Below the pieces are notes generated by a model. The model saw nothing but the letters and a program-made list of their open reading frames with translations, ran no database searches and was not told the DNA's origin. Source: Nocardia pseudovaccinii NBRC 100343 (lineage in GTDB: Bacteria > Actinomycetota > Actinomycetes > Mycobacteriales > Mycobacteriaceae). From it: a stretch of DNA of 64,000 bases. The DNA is taken from contig NZ_BDBY01000228.1 of the NCBI RefSeq assembly GCF_001613225.1, positions 1 through 64,000 of the forward strand, given 5' to 3'. Both the position numbers and the translations under genes were made by a program. Below, in pieces: positions 1 to 8,086 of this stretch. Each line of letters starts with the position of its first letter. The first letter of the stretch is position 1.

Positions 1-1
1 C

Positions 2-1450
2 TTGCGACTCGCCCAGCGCGCCAACGGTGTTTCCAAATTGCACGGCGAGGTGAGCCGCGCCATGTTCGCGCCCCTGTGGCCCGGCTTCGACGCGACCGAC
101 GTGCCGATCGGTTCGGTGACCAATGGTGTGCACGCCCCGACCTGGGCGGCGCGCGAATGGTTCGACAAGGCACGCGAGCACATCGGTCCCGAGCTGGTCG
201 AGGAGGCGCGTGGCTGGGAGAAGCTGCGCGATTTCGACCTGGGTGAATTGTGGTCGACCCGGAATGCCTTGCGCGCCACCCTCGTTGCCGAGGTGCGCCG
301 TCGGGTTCGCGCGTCCTGGTTGGAGCGCGGCGCTGCTTCGGCTGAATTGGGATGGGTCGATAGCGTTTTCGATCCGAATGTGTTGACCGTCGGTTTCGCG
401 CGCCGGGTGCCGACCTACAAGCGGTTGACCCTGATGCTGCGCGATCCGCAGCGCTTGCGTGCGTTGCTGCTGAATCCCGATCGGCCGATGCAACTGGTCG
501 TCGCGGGTAAGAGTCATCCGGCCGACGATGGCGGCAAGGCGCTGATTCAGCAGGTCGTTCGGTTCGCCGACGATCCGGAAGTGCGACATCGCATCGTCTT
601 CCTGCCCGATTACGACATGTCGATGGCCCGCTACCTGTACTGGGGTTGCGATGTCTGGCTGAACAATCCGCTGCGTCCGCTGGAGGCCTGCGGCACCTCA
701 GGTATGAAGTCCGCGCTGAACGGCGGGCTCAACCTCTCCATCCGCGACGGCTGGTGGGACGAGATGTACGACGGCGAAAACGGTTGGGCCATACCGACCG
801 CCGACGGCGTCTCCGATGAACACCGCCGCGACGACCTCGAGGCCGCAGCCCTCTACGACCTGTTCGAACGCACCGTCGCACCGCGCTTCTATGACCGTGA
901 CGGCTCCGATATGCCGGTGCGCTGGGTCGAGATGGTGCGTCACACCCTGCAAACGCTCGGTCCGCAGGTGCTGGCCTCCCGCATGGTTCGCGACTATGCC
1001 GTCGAGTACTACACCCCCGCCGCGTCGGCCGGTAAGCGCGTGAGCGCCGACGAATTCGCCGGTGCCCGAGCGGTTTCGGAGTATCGCCGCCGGGTCGAGG
1101 CCGCCTGGCCCTCGGTCAAGATCATCCAGGTCGACAGCGCGGGTCTGCCCGATACCCCGGTCATCGGCGCAGAACTCTCGCTCGCCGCCCGCATCGACCT
1201 CGGCGGCCTCACCCCCGCCGACGTCACGGTGCAGGCGGTACTCGGTCGAGTCTCACCGACCGACGACCTCTCCGACACCACCACCTTCCCGATGACCCAC
1301 ACCGGATCCGACTCCGGTGTAGACCTTTTCACCGTCGAAACCCCGGTCCCCCTGTCCGGCGCAGTCGGTTACACGGTCCGGGTCCTGCCCCACAACGAAC
1401 TACTCGCCAGCGACGCCGAACTGGGCTTGGTAATCGCCCCGAACGGCTGA
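2..1450 (+). CDS. glgP: Alpha-glucan (glycogen/maltodextrin) phosphorylase, C-terminal part
   Basis: Phosphorolyses alpha-1,4-glucans to glucose 1-phosphate in the cytoplasm. The open frame runs in from the left window edge, so the N-terminus and true start are outside; about 482 C-terminal residues are visible. The catalytic domain is clear: a FARRVPTYKR segment near residue 132 and the pyridoxal-phosphate lysine segment GTSGMKSALNGG (about 231-242, lysine near 236). The last 130 residues form a beta-rich domain usual for the large actinobacterial GlgP type. In M. tuberculosis glgP (Rv1328) directly precedes dinG; here about 3.5 kb of other genes lies between. The TTG at position 2 should not be taken as the start. 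Confidence 0.93.
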   Translation: MRLAQRANGVSKLHGEVSRAMFAPLWPGFDATDVPIGSVTNGVHAPTWAAREWFDKAREHIGPELVEEARGWEKLRDFDLGELWSTRNALRATLVAEVRRRVRASWLERGAASAELGWVDSVFDPNVLTVGFARRVPTYKRLTLMLRDPQRLRALLLNPDRPMQLVVAGKSHPADDGGKALIQQVVRFADDPEVRHRIVFLPDYDMSMARYLYWGCDVWLNNPLRPLEACGTSGMKSALNGGLNLSIRDGWWDEMYDGENGWAIPTADGVSDEHRRDDLEAAALYDLFERTVAPRFYDRDGSDMPVRWVEMVRHTLQTLGPQVLASRMVRDYAVEYYTPAASAGKRVSADEFAGARAVSEYRRRVEAAWPSVKIIQVDSAGLPDTPVIGAELSLAARIDLGGLTPADVTVQAVLGRVSPTDDLSDTTTFPMTHTGSDSGVDLFTVETPVPLSGAVGYTVRVLPHNELLASDAELGLVIAPNG

Positions 1451-1465
1451 TGTCGAATCCGGGAC

Positions 1466-1894
1466 CTACTCGGAGCTCAGTTGGACCAGGCCCTTCGGGT
1501 CCCAGGGCAATGGTTTGGTCGGGAAGCTGAAGCGCAGCATTCGGTGGGTCGCGGCGGCATCGAAGTGCAGGGTGAAGGCGGGCAAGATGCCGTGGATCAC
1601 CTTGTCGAGTAGGCCGTTGAGGTGGGCGAAGCTGGGTTCGGCCTTGACCTGCCAGGCGTCGAATTTGCCTGCGGGGACGTCGATGGTGGTGTGTTTTTCG
1701 ACTTCGACCTCCACGGGCCAGTGGATCGAATAGGCGAACCAGAGGTTGATGGTGGCCTTGGCGCCCTTGTTGAAATCCAGGCCGCGGAAGGTGGTGGCGC
1801 CGCCGAGCAGTGAGGTCAGTGGGCTGGGGAACGGTTCGACCTTGCCGCCGAACTGCAGGTGTGCGGTTGCTTGCGAGACGTCCGTGCGAAGCAA
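1466..1894 (-). pseudogene. Orphan ORF, probably the 3' remnant of a larger gene
   Basis: Reads 142 residues from a TTG with an in-frame stop two codons upstream, so it cannot be extended. I do not recognise the family with certainty. The middle (PAGKFDAWQVK) and the beta-strand-like pattern resemble the C-terminal half of DUF3108-type proteins, which are normally longer and start with a secretion signal; none is present here. No convincing Shine-Dalgarno precedes the TTG. It lies convergent with glgP, with 15 bp between the stops. I infer an N-terminally truncated gene, but a short intact cytoplasmic protein cannot be excluded. Confidence 0.45.
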
Positions 1895-1916
1895 GGTAGA
1901 TCAATCTGTCTGAGAT

Positions 1917-2037
1917 GGCTACCGTGACGCTGCTCACGAGAACCCAATACCTGCTGATGGGTCGGGTTCTCGAGTGCAGTGAATTGTCGGCTACCGTGCC
2001 CTGGCACGCCTGTACTCGTTTTTCGACTGGAGAGCTC
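1917..2037 (+). promoter_or_regulatory. Structured leader of the NCS2 permease gene
   Basis: Three consecutive hairpins can be drawn: CGTGA/TCACG (1923-1927 with 1934-1938), a perfect 9-bp stem CGAGAACCC/GGGTTCTCG (1937-1945 with 1964-1972, sharing two bases with the first), and CGTGCC/GGCACG (1995-2000 with 2003-2008). The first and third are both preceded by GGCTAC, a direct repeat. A run TCGTTTTTCG follows at about 2018-2027, then GGAGAG and the ATG. The frame is open from 1915, but the encoded extension does not resemble permease N-termini, so I read this as untranslated leader. Attenuator or riboswitch function is inference. Confidence 0.4.
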
Positions 2038-3399
2038 ATGGTCACCGACGTTCTGACGCGAACCCGAGGACGCCTCGACGCGTACTTCGGCATCAGTTCG
2101 AGCGGTTCGACCATGAAGCGTGAGCTGATGGCCGGAACCATCACCTTCCTCGCCATGTCCTATGTGCTCGCCGTGAATCCGTCGGTGCTCGGCGACGAGG
2201 GTGCGCTCGGTGCCAAGGGCATTCCCATGCAGGCGGTCTTCACCGCGACGGCCGTCGCCGCGGTCTTCGGCACGCTGGTCATGGGGGTGTGGGCCAGATA
2301 TCCGATCGCACTCGCGCCAGGTATGGGCCTGAATGCCTTCTTCGCCTATTCGGTGGTGCTCGGGATGGGGATCCCGTGGCAGGTGGCGCTGTCGGGGACC
2401 CTCCTGTCCGGGGTGATCTTCTTCGTGCTCGCGATCACCAAGGTGCGCGAACGCATTCTCAATGCGATTCCGATGCAGATGAAGCTGGCCGTCGGCGCGG
2501 GCATCGGCATGTTCGTCGCATTCCTCGGTCTGAAGAACGCGGGCATCGTGGTCAATAGCGAGGCCACCCTCGTCACTCTCGGCGACTTCACCAAGGGGAC
2601 CACGCTGCTCGCGCTGTTCGGTCTCGTGATGACCGTGGTGTTCCTGGTCATCGGCTGGCACGGTGCGGTGCTCTACGGCATCGTGCTCACCGCCATCGTT
2701 GGCGTCATCAGCGGTCTGGTCGATCTGCCCAACGGTGTCGTCGCGATGCCCAAGGGCCTAGAGCACACCTTCGGTCAGGCCGTCATCCATCTGCCCGACG
2801 CGTTCACCGGGCAGATGGCCGTCGTCGTTCTCACCATGCTCTTCGTCGACTTCTTCGACTGCTCCGGCACCCTTATCGGCGTCGCCAACCAGGCTGGATT
2901 GCTCGACAAGGACGGCAAACTGCCGCGCGCGGCCAGTGCGCTTGCCGCTGACTCGGTGGGCACCATGGCGGGCGCGGTCATCGGCACCTCGACAACCACC
3001 GCCTACGTCGAATCGACGGCGGGTGTCTCAGCGGGCGGGCGGACCGGTATGACCGCTGTGACCACGGCGGGCTGGTTCCTGATCGCCATGTTCTGCTATC
3101 CGATCTTCGCGGTGGTCGCCGGTTCGGCGGCCATCACCGCACCCGCGCTGATCGTGGTCGGCGTGCTGATGGCCCGCGCGCTCGGCGAGATCGATTGGAA
3201 TCGGCTGGAGTACTCGATTCCGGCCTTCATCACCGTCGTCATGATGCCGCTGACCTACTCGATCGCCAATGGACTGGCGATGGGCATGCTGTTCTATCCG
3301 ATCGTCATGGTCGCGAAGGGGCGCGTCAAAGAGGTGCATCCGGCGATGTGGGCGCTGATGGTGATGTTCCTCGGATATTTCTTCTTCCTCGCGGAATAA
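2038..3399 (+). CDS. NCS2-family (AzgA-like) purine permease
   Basis: Multi-pass inner-membrane uptake protein, expected to import a nucleobase (adenine/guanine/hypoxanthine in the AzgA branch) with protons. 453 residues from the ATG at 2038, which has GGAGAG six bases upstream. The N-terminus DAYFGISSSGSTMKRELMAG followed by TFLAMSYVLAVNPSVL is the AzgA signature. About 12-14 hydrophobic segments follow, with TMLFVDFFDCSGTLIG (about 274-289) and GTSTTTAYVESTAGVSAGGR matching the conserved family motifs. No biosynthesis or salvage gene is adjacent; the structured leader is the only regulatory hint. Family assignment is secure, substrate is not. Confidence 0.92.
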   Translation: MVTDVLTRTRGRLDAYFGISSSGSTMKRELMAGTITFLAMSYVLAVNPSVLGDEGALGAKGIPMQAVFTATAVAAVFGTLVMGVWARYPIALAPGMGLNAFFAYSVVLGMGIPWQVALSGTLLSGVIFFVLAITKVRERILNAIPMQMKLAVGAGIGMFVAFLGLKNAGIVVNSEATLVTLGDFTKGTTLLALFGLVMTVVFLVIGWHGAVLYGIVLTAIVGVISGLVDLPNGVVAMPKGLEHTFGQAVIHLPDAFTGQMAVVVLTMLFVDFFDCSGTLIGVANQAGLLDKDGKLPRAASALAADSVGTMAGAVIGTSTTTAYVESTAGVSAGGRTGMTAVTTAGWFLIAMFCYPIFAVVAGSAAITAPALIVVGVLMARALGEIDWNRLEYSIPAFITVVMMPLTYSIANGLAMGMLFYPIVMVAKGRVKEVHPAMWALMVMFLGYFFFLAE

Positions 3400-3432
3400 G
3401 CCTCGCCTATCGCGCGGTTGGGCTGAACTGTG

Positions 3433-3456
3433 GGATAATCGGACCGCAGTCCGATT
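3433..3456 (+). promoter_or_regulatory. Operator overlapping a -10-like box, doxX promoter
   Basis: GGATAAT (3433-3439) resembles a -10 element and runs into a perfect 8-bp inverted repeat AATCGGAC-CGCA-GTCCGATT (3437-3456). The doxX start is 55 bp downstream. The position suggests a TetR/MarR-type repressor blocking polymerase. The stem could instead serve as a terminator for the permease gene, whose stop is 38 bp upstream, but there is no T-run. Confidence 0.5.
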
Positions 3457-3510
3457 CATTGCCGAGGCTAAAGAGCCATTGTTCATACCGATGCGCGGAT
3501 GAGGACCAGC

Positions 3511-4056
3511 ATGACTTCCAACGGCACACTCGAACGCCCCACCCATCCGAGTGGCGCGACTCTCGACAACTCCGCCGCCGATATCGGCCTCCTGGTGCTG
3601 CGCGTCGTCTTCGGCGGCCTGCTCGCGGCGCACGGCTCACAGAAACTGTTCGGCTGGTTCAGTGGCCCGGGTTGGCGCGGCAACGCCGACTCCTTCGACT
3701 CCATGGGCTACAACCCCGGAAAACTGTTCGGCACCCTCGCCGGACTCAGTGAATTCACCGGCGGCATCCTGCTGCTGCTCGGCCTGCTGACGCCGCTGGC
3801 CTCGGCCATCGTGCTCGGCACCATGATCAATGCGATCAATGCGACCTGGGGCGGCGGCCTGCTGACCGGTAAGGGCTATGAAATGCCCTTGCTGTTCGCC
3901 ACCGTCGGGGCGGTCGTCGCTTTCACCGGTCCCGGCAAGTTCTCTCTTGACCGCGGGCGCCCGTGGCAGCGTCAGGGCTTTCTCTGGGGCGTGGCGGCGA
4001 TCGTGCTGGCCGTGATCGCGGCCGTCGTCACATTGATCCTCAAGTGGACGCTCTGA
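3511..4056 (+). CDS. DoxX-family membrane protein
   Basis: A four-helix integral membrane protein of the DoxX/DoxD family. The first helix carries LLVLRVVFGGLLAAHGSQKLFG, followed by GWFSGPGW and a GTLAGLSEFTGGILLLLGLLTPLA segment, all typical. 181 residues from the ATG at 3511, preferred over the one at 3499 because GAGGA sits five bases upstream. Family members act in redox sensing or quinone-linked membrane reactions (MRES complex in mycobacteria), but the role of this copy is unknown. It stands alone, with the inverted repeat at 3437-3456 as probable operator. Confidence 0.85.
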   Translation: MTSNGTLERPTHPSGATLDNSAADIGLLVLRVVFGGLLAAHGSQKLFGWFSGPGWRGNADSFDSMGYNPGKLFGTLAGLSEFTGGILLLLGLLTPLASAIVLGTMINAINATWGGGLLTGKGYEMPLLFATVGAVVAFTGPGKFSLDRGRPWQRQGFLWGVAAIVLAVIAAVVTLILKWTL

Positions 4057-4066
4057 TCTGTCGTTT

Positions 4067-4777
4067 TCACGTTTGGTCACGGCTCGAGTGCAGGACCAGA
4101 ACCGTGGTCGCGCCGTGGTGGAACTCGTAGGCCGTCTCCCGGAGTGACGAGCGGATTCCCTTGTCGTGCAGTTCTTTTTGTAGATGCGCGACCAGATCGT
4201 CTTGGCGTGCGCCGGTATGATCGACCAGTGGATATAGGCGAGTCTCGCCTGCCGACACTCGGGAGAGTTCGAGCAGGGACGCCAGATGGAAATCCGGATC
4301 GAGGCGGTCGGCGTAGGTGAAGAGCAGATGTGAGCTCAGGACCAGATCGAAACTGTTGTCGGGGAAGGGCAGCGACGGCAGCAGCGCCGCGACGTACCGA
4401 TCGCGATGCGCGGTGATGTCGGCGCCGAAGCGGGACGCCGCGGCCAGGCGTATCGCTCGATGCTGTTGCGGATCGCCGTAGAAGTCCCACCGATATCGGT
4501 CCAGATGTGCTGTTGCCCAAATGTTTCCGCGATCGGTTTCGGAGACGGCGAGGGTGCGCAGTCGCTCCACGGGTTGGGCGTAGATCGGATCCGCCGCGAT
4601 GACCGTGGCCCCGAGTTCACTCGCCTCCGCGGTGAAACTTGCTGCGCCGCCTGGACAGTCGAGTATGCGTCCGCTGAGGTCAGCTTCGGTGAGTGCGAAG
4701 ATCGCACGGTATTCGGCCAAAGATCTTGCGCTGATCAAGAATTCGCCGAGAGTGTCGATATCTGGCTGGTGCGTCAT
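4067..4777 (-). CDS. Class I SAM-dependent methyltransferase
   Basis: 236-residue cytoplasmic protein with a Rossmann-type motif I, ILDCPGGAASFTAEASELGA (about 38-57), an acidic end of strand 2 (AADPIY), and a post-motif NSFDLVLSSHLLFTYADRLD stretch typical of class I methyltransferases. The substrate cannot be read from the sequence. It is convergent with doxX (11 bp between stops) and about 195 bp downstream of dinG on the same strand. In M. tuberculosis nothing equivalent sits between glgP and dinG, so it belongs to the accessory insertion. Confidence 0.8.
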   Translation of the reverse strand: MTHQPDIDTLGEFLISARSLAEYRAIFALTEADLSGRILDCPGGAASFTAEASELGATVIAADPIYAQPVERLRTLAVSETDRGNIWATAHLDRYRWDFYGDPQQHRAIRLAAASRFGADITAHRDRYVAALLPSLPFPDNSFDLVLSSHLLFTYADRLDPDFHLASLLELSRVSAGETRLYPLVDHTGARQDDLVAHLQKELHDKGIRSSLRETAYEFHHGATTVLVLHSSRDQT

Positions 4778-4944
4778 TGGGAAACGGTCTCACGGGCGAA
4801 CCGGCGGTGGCAGGGATTTGTGGTGTCCCCGCGCCGCGTGCAGGGCTTGGCGCGGGGACTCGCCGATACATCCGGTGTGGGAATTGGAGTTCCACCGAAG
4901 CACCGGTACCCAATTTACTTCTGTCTGGAAATGTTGGAATGCTT

Positions 4945-4960
4945 TGTGAGTGGTCTCACA
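4945..4960 (-). terminator. Short hairpin after dinG
   Basis: TGTGAG-TGGT-CTCACA, a 6-bp perfect stem 11 bp past the dinG stop on the minus strand. No U-run follows, so it could be a weak terminator or a binding site for the methyltransferase gene downstream. Confidence 0.3.
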
Positions 4961-4971
4961 GTTCCACCAGG

Positions 4972-7017
4972 TCAGGCGCTTGCGGCGGTGAGTCGACGCA
5001 GTGCTTTGGTGACGACTTCGGGATCCGAGGTCTCCCAGTACGGCGGCAGCGAGGCCCGCAGATAGCCGCCATAGCGCGCGGTCGCCAAACGAGAATCGAG
5101 GATCGCCACGACACCCCGGTCATCGACGCTGCGCAAGAGCCTGCCGGTGCCCTGGGCCAGCAGCAGCGCGGCGTGATTGGCCGCGACGGTCATGAAGCCA
5201 TTGCCGCCGCGCGACTCGACGGCCCGCTGCCGCGCGGTCAGCAGCGGATCGTCGGGGCGTGGAAACGGGATCCGATCCAGGATCACCAGACTCAGTGACG
5301 GACCCGGCACATCGACGCCCTGCCACAGCGACAGCGTGCCGAACAGCGAAGTCTCGGGGTCGTCGGCGAACTTGCGCACCAGCGCGCCGGTTGCGTCGTC
5401 CCCTTGACACAAAACGGGCGTTTTCAGCCGCTCGCGCAGCGCGTCGGTGGCCGCGCGTGCGGCGCGCATCGAGGAGAACAGCCCGAGCGTGCGCCCGCCC
5501 GCAGCGCCGATCAGCCGCTCGATTTCGTCGAGGTAGGCCGGTGCCAGACCGTCTCGGCCGGGCGCGGGCAGATGCTTCGCGACGTACAGGATGCCGGATT
5601 TGGCATGGTCGAACGGCGAGCCGACGTCGAGCGAACTCCAGCGCACGGTCTCCGCGTCCGAGGGCGCCTGCGCGCCGTTGGCGGTTGCGGTATCGCTGCG
5701 GTTGGCCGATTGTGCGGGCAGGCCCCAGGTGATTGCGAGTCCGTCGAAGGAGCCGCCGATCTGTAGGGTGGCGGAGGTCAGCACGACGGTGGCGGTGCCG
5801 AAAAGTCTGCTGCGCAGTAGTCCGCCCACCGACAGCGGCGCCATCCGCAGCGTGCGCCGGGTGACGCCGCGGATCTCGTCGGCGGCGAGCCAGATGACAT
5901 CGTGACGCTTGGCCGGATCGGATTCGTCGAATGCGGTCAAGGCGCGTACCGCGCTGTCGTGCACCTCATCGATGGCGGCGAGCGCCTGGGTGCGGGCGGC
6001 GGCGCTTTCCGGATCACCCTGTGCGGTGGTGCCGCCCTGTGGCGCGAGCGCGGTGCGGGCATTCCAGGCGGCATCGCGGACCAGCGCCAGCACCGGCGCG
6101 ATGCCGTCGGGCAGTGCGTCCCAGCGGGCGGCGGGCAGTTCGTCGAGCACCGCGTGCCAGGCCTCCGCGGCCTCCTCGAGCCGGTCGACCTCCTGTTGGT
6201 CGATGAGTTTGGCGCAGCGCCGGGCCGCGGCGCTGATCGCCGATGCGGCCAGTTCGGCGGTGGCGACGCCGGTGACCCGATCGACCAATTCGTGTGCCTC
6301 ATCGATCACGACCACATCGTGTTCGGGCAGCACCTGGATGCCGCTGATCGCATCGATGGCGAGCAGGGCGTGATTGGTCACCACCACATCGGCCTGCGCC
6401 GATTCCGCCCTGGCCAATTCGGCGAAGCAGTCCTGGCCGAACGGGCAGCGCGACTTGCCGAGGCACTCCCGCGACGACACGCTGACCTGCCGCCAGGCCC
6501 GATCGGTGACACCTGGCGCGAGCTCGTCCCGGTCGCCGGTTTCGGTATTGGAGGCCCATTCGTTGAGCCGCTGCACCTCCCGGCCCAACCGCGAGATGGC
6601 GAACGCGTCGAAGAGTTCCGCCTCCGCGGGCTCGTCCGGAATCACGCTATTGATCTTGTTCAGGCACAGATAGTTATTGCGCCCCTTGAGAATCGCGAAT
6701 TTCGCCTCCCGGCCCAGCGGTTTGCTCAGCGCCTCGGCCAGCCGCGGCAGATCCCGGTCGACGAGCTGACGCTGCAGCGCGATCGTCGCCGTCGACACCA
6801 CCACGGTCCGGCCGGTGCGCACCGCGTGACGCAGACTCGGCACCAGATACGCCAGCGACTTACCGGTCCCGGTGCCCGCCTGCACCGCGAGGTGTTCCTT
6901 GGTATCGATGGCGTGATCCACCGCGGCCGCCATCGTCACCTGCCCGACGCGCTCCTTCCCGCCGAGCGCGCGCACAGCGGTGGCCAAAAGCTCGGGGACG
7001 GGCGGCAGTTCGGGCAC
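4972..7017 (-). CDS. dinG: ATP-dependent DNA helicase, DinG/XPD family
   Basis: Fe-S superfamily 2 helicase (5'-3') expected to act in DNA repair and to resolve R-loops or structured DNA. 681 residues. Walker A AGTGTGKS at 47-54; four cysteines fit the Fe-S cluster (C118, C185, C191, C197); DEAH box at 239-242; C-terminal helicase motifs include SLWQGVDVPG, ILDRIPFPRP and QGTGRLLRSVDDRG. Start ATG at 7017. It corresponds to Rv1329c, and its position between glgP and pncB matches the mycobacterial order apart from inserted genes. The long plus-strand frame over it is only the GC-rich antisense shadow. Confidence 0.95.
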   Translation of the reverse strand: MPELPPVPELLATAVRALGGKERVGQVTMAAAVDHAIDTKEHLAVQAGTGTGKSLAYLVPSLRHAVRTGRTVVVSTATIALQRQLVDRDLPRLAEALSKPLGREAKFAILKGRNNYLCLNKINSVIPDEPAEAELFDAFAISRLGREVQRLNEWASNTETGDRDELAPGVTDRAWRQVSVSSRECLGKSRCPFGQDCFAELARAESAQADVVVTNHALLAIDAISGIQVLPEHDVVVIDEAHELVDRVTGVATAELAASAISAAARRCAKLIDQQEVDRLEEAAEAWHAVLDELPAARWDALPDGIAPVLALVRDAAWNARTALAPQGGTTAQGDPESAAARTQALAAIDEVHDSAVRALTAFDESDPAKRHDVIWLAADEIRGVTRRTLRMAPLSVGGLLRSRLFGTATVVLTSATLQIGGSFDGLAITWGLPAQSANRSDTATANGAQAPSDAETVRWSSLDVGSPFDHAKSGILYVAKHLPAPGRDGLAPAYLDEIERLIGAAGGRTLGLFSSMRAARAATDALRERLKTPVLCQGDDATGALVRKFADDPETSLFGTLSLWQGVDVPGPSLSLVILDRIPFPRPDDPLLTARQRAVESRGGNGFMTVAANHAALLLAQGTGRLLRSVDDRGVVAILDSRLATARYGGYLRASLPPYWETSDPEVVTKALRRLTAASA

Positions 7018-7139
7018 GCGACGAGCCTACTGCTTGGGACCGACACCGATCACCGCCGATCGGATCCTCGGCCCGCTTCGCACACCTTCCATACGCGAAC
7101 CCGGCGTGTCCCGCGGCAGGTCGGGGCGGGCGGTTTGCG

Positions 7140-7706
7140 TCAGCGAACGACCGAACCCTCGATGTCGACTCCGGCCGTGCGCATGCGGTCGAGTGCGGCG
7201 GCGGTCGTGTCGGGTGCGACGCCCGCGGTGAAGTCCAGTAACACCCTGGTGTCGAAACCTTCGATGCGGGCGTCCAGTGCGGTCGCGCGGACGCAGTGGT
7301 CGGTGGCGATGCCGACGATGTCGAGTTCATCGATGGCGCGCTCGCGCAGCCAGTCCGCCAGGCCGGTGCCGTCCTCGGTGGCGCCTTCGAAACCCGAATA
7401 GGCCGCGGAGTATTGGCCCTTGGAGAAGATCTCCTGGATCTGCTCGGTATTCAGGGCGGGGTGGAAGTCCGCGCCGGAGGTGCCGACCCGGCAGTGCGGC
7501 GGCCAGGTGTCCACATAATCGGGGTGTTCGGAGAAATGGCCGCCGGGATCGATGTGGTAGTCGCGGGTGGCGACGACCGCACTGTAATGCGCGGAGTTCA
7601 GGTAGCCGGTGATGCGCCGGGCGACCGTGGCCCCGCCGGTGACGGCCAGCGATCCGCCCTCGCAGAAATCGTTCTGCACGTCGACGATGATCAACGCTCG
7701 GTTCAT
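7140..7706 (-). CDS. pncA: Nicotinamidase/pyrazinamidase
   Basis: Hydrolyses nicotinamide to nicotinate, feeding the Preiss-Handler route to NAD; homologues activate pyrazinamide. 188 residues from ATG 7706 (MNRALIIVDVQNDF). The catalytic triad is visible: D9 in IIVDVQ, K in FSKGQ, and C in ATDHCVRATALDA; the metal ligands fall in RDYHIDPGGHF. Full length for the family. pncB lies 0.3 kb away on the same strand, separated by a small opposing gene, so the two salvage steps are clustered here; in M. tuberculosis pncA is elsewhere. Confidence 0.94.
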   Translation of the reverse strand: MNRALIIVDVQNDFCEGGSLAVTGGATVARRITGYLNSAHYSAVVATRDYHIDPGGHFSEHPDYVDTWPPHCRVGTSGADFHPALNTEQIQEIFSKGQYSAAYSGFEGATEDGTGLADWLRERAIDELDIVGIATDHCVRATALDARIEGFDTRVLLDFTAGVAPDTTAAALDRMRTAGVDIEGSVVR

Positions 7707-7752
7707 GTCGACCTCACTTTCCCACGATCTGAGCACCGAGGCTGTAAACACT

Positions 7753-7799
7753 CGGCACCTGTCTGTGGATTACATTGTGCCGCCTGATCGATCGGGCGG
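7753..7799. promoter_or_regulatory. Dyad-rich region between pncA and the divergent small gene
   Basis: Two inverted repeats share this divergent promoter region: CGGCAC/GTGCCG (7753-7758 with 7777-7782) and CCGCCTGATC/GATCGGGCGG (7780-7799, one mismatch). TGTAA/TTACA arms (7743-7747, 7770-7774) overlap the first. Which, if any, is an operator is unknown. Confidence 0.3.
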
Positions 7800-7822
7800 G
7801 CTACGAACACTCGGAGGTCCAG

Positions 7823-8086
7823 GTGAGCAGCACCGTCAGAATCTCGATCGCTTTCTTCATCGGCTATACGGCCTATCTCGCCGTCGACTTTCTGCTCGGC
7901 AACCGACCAGACGAGGCCGTCGACTGGGTACGGCTGGTGCTCAAGGGCGTCTTGATCGTGGCGGTAGCCGTCTCCGTCGTGGAATGGGCGAACCGACGCA
8001 ACGCCGCAGCCCGGGTCAATTCACAAATGTCGTCGGAATCGCGGGTTCCCCAGCCGACAGTTTCAGGCCCTCCCACGGCAGGCTGA
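7823..8086 (+). CDS. Small two-helix membrane protein, unknown function
   Basis: 87 residues from GTG 7823, chosen because GGAGG lies five bases upstream. It has two hydrophobic segments: ISIAFFIGYTAYLAVDFLLG (about 7-26) and LVLKGVLIVAVAVSVVEW (about 36-53). The C-terminal 30 residues are polar. I do not recognise a family. Its last 71 bp overlap the 3' end of pncB on the other strand, so the C-terminus is constrained by pncB coding. Divergent from pncA. Confidence 0.6.
   Translation: MSSTVRISIAFFIGYTAYLAVDFLLGNRPDEAVDWVRLVLKGVLIVAVAVSVVEWANRRNAAARVNSQMSSESRVPQPTVSGPPTAG

Noticed and set aside
1915..2037. Upstream ATG extending the NCS2 permease by 41 residues
   Set aside because: The extension falls in the hairpin-rich leader, is unlike permease N-termini, and the ATG at 2038 has a good Shine-Dalgarno.
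5902..7401. Long plus-strand open frame (about 499 codons) over dinG
   Set aside because: Antisense to a helicase with all motifs; arginine/glycine-rich shadow typical of GC-rich genomes.
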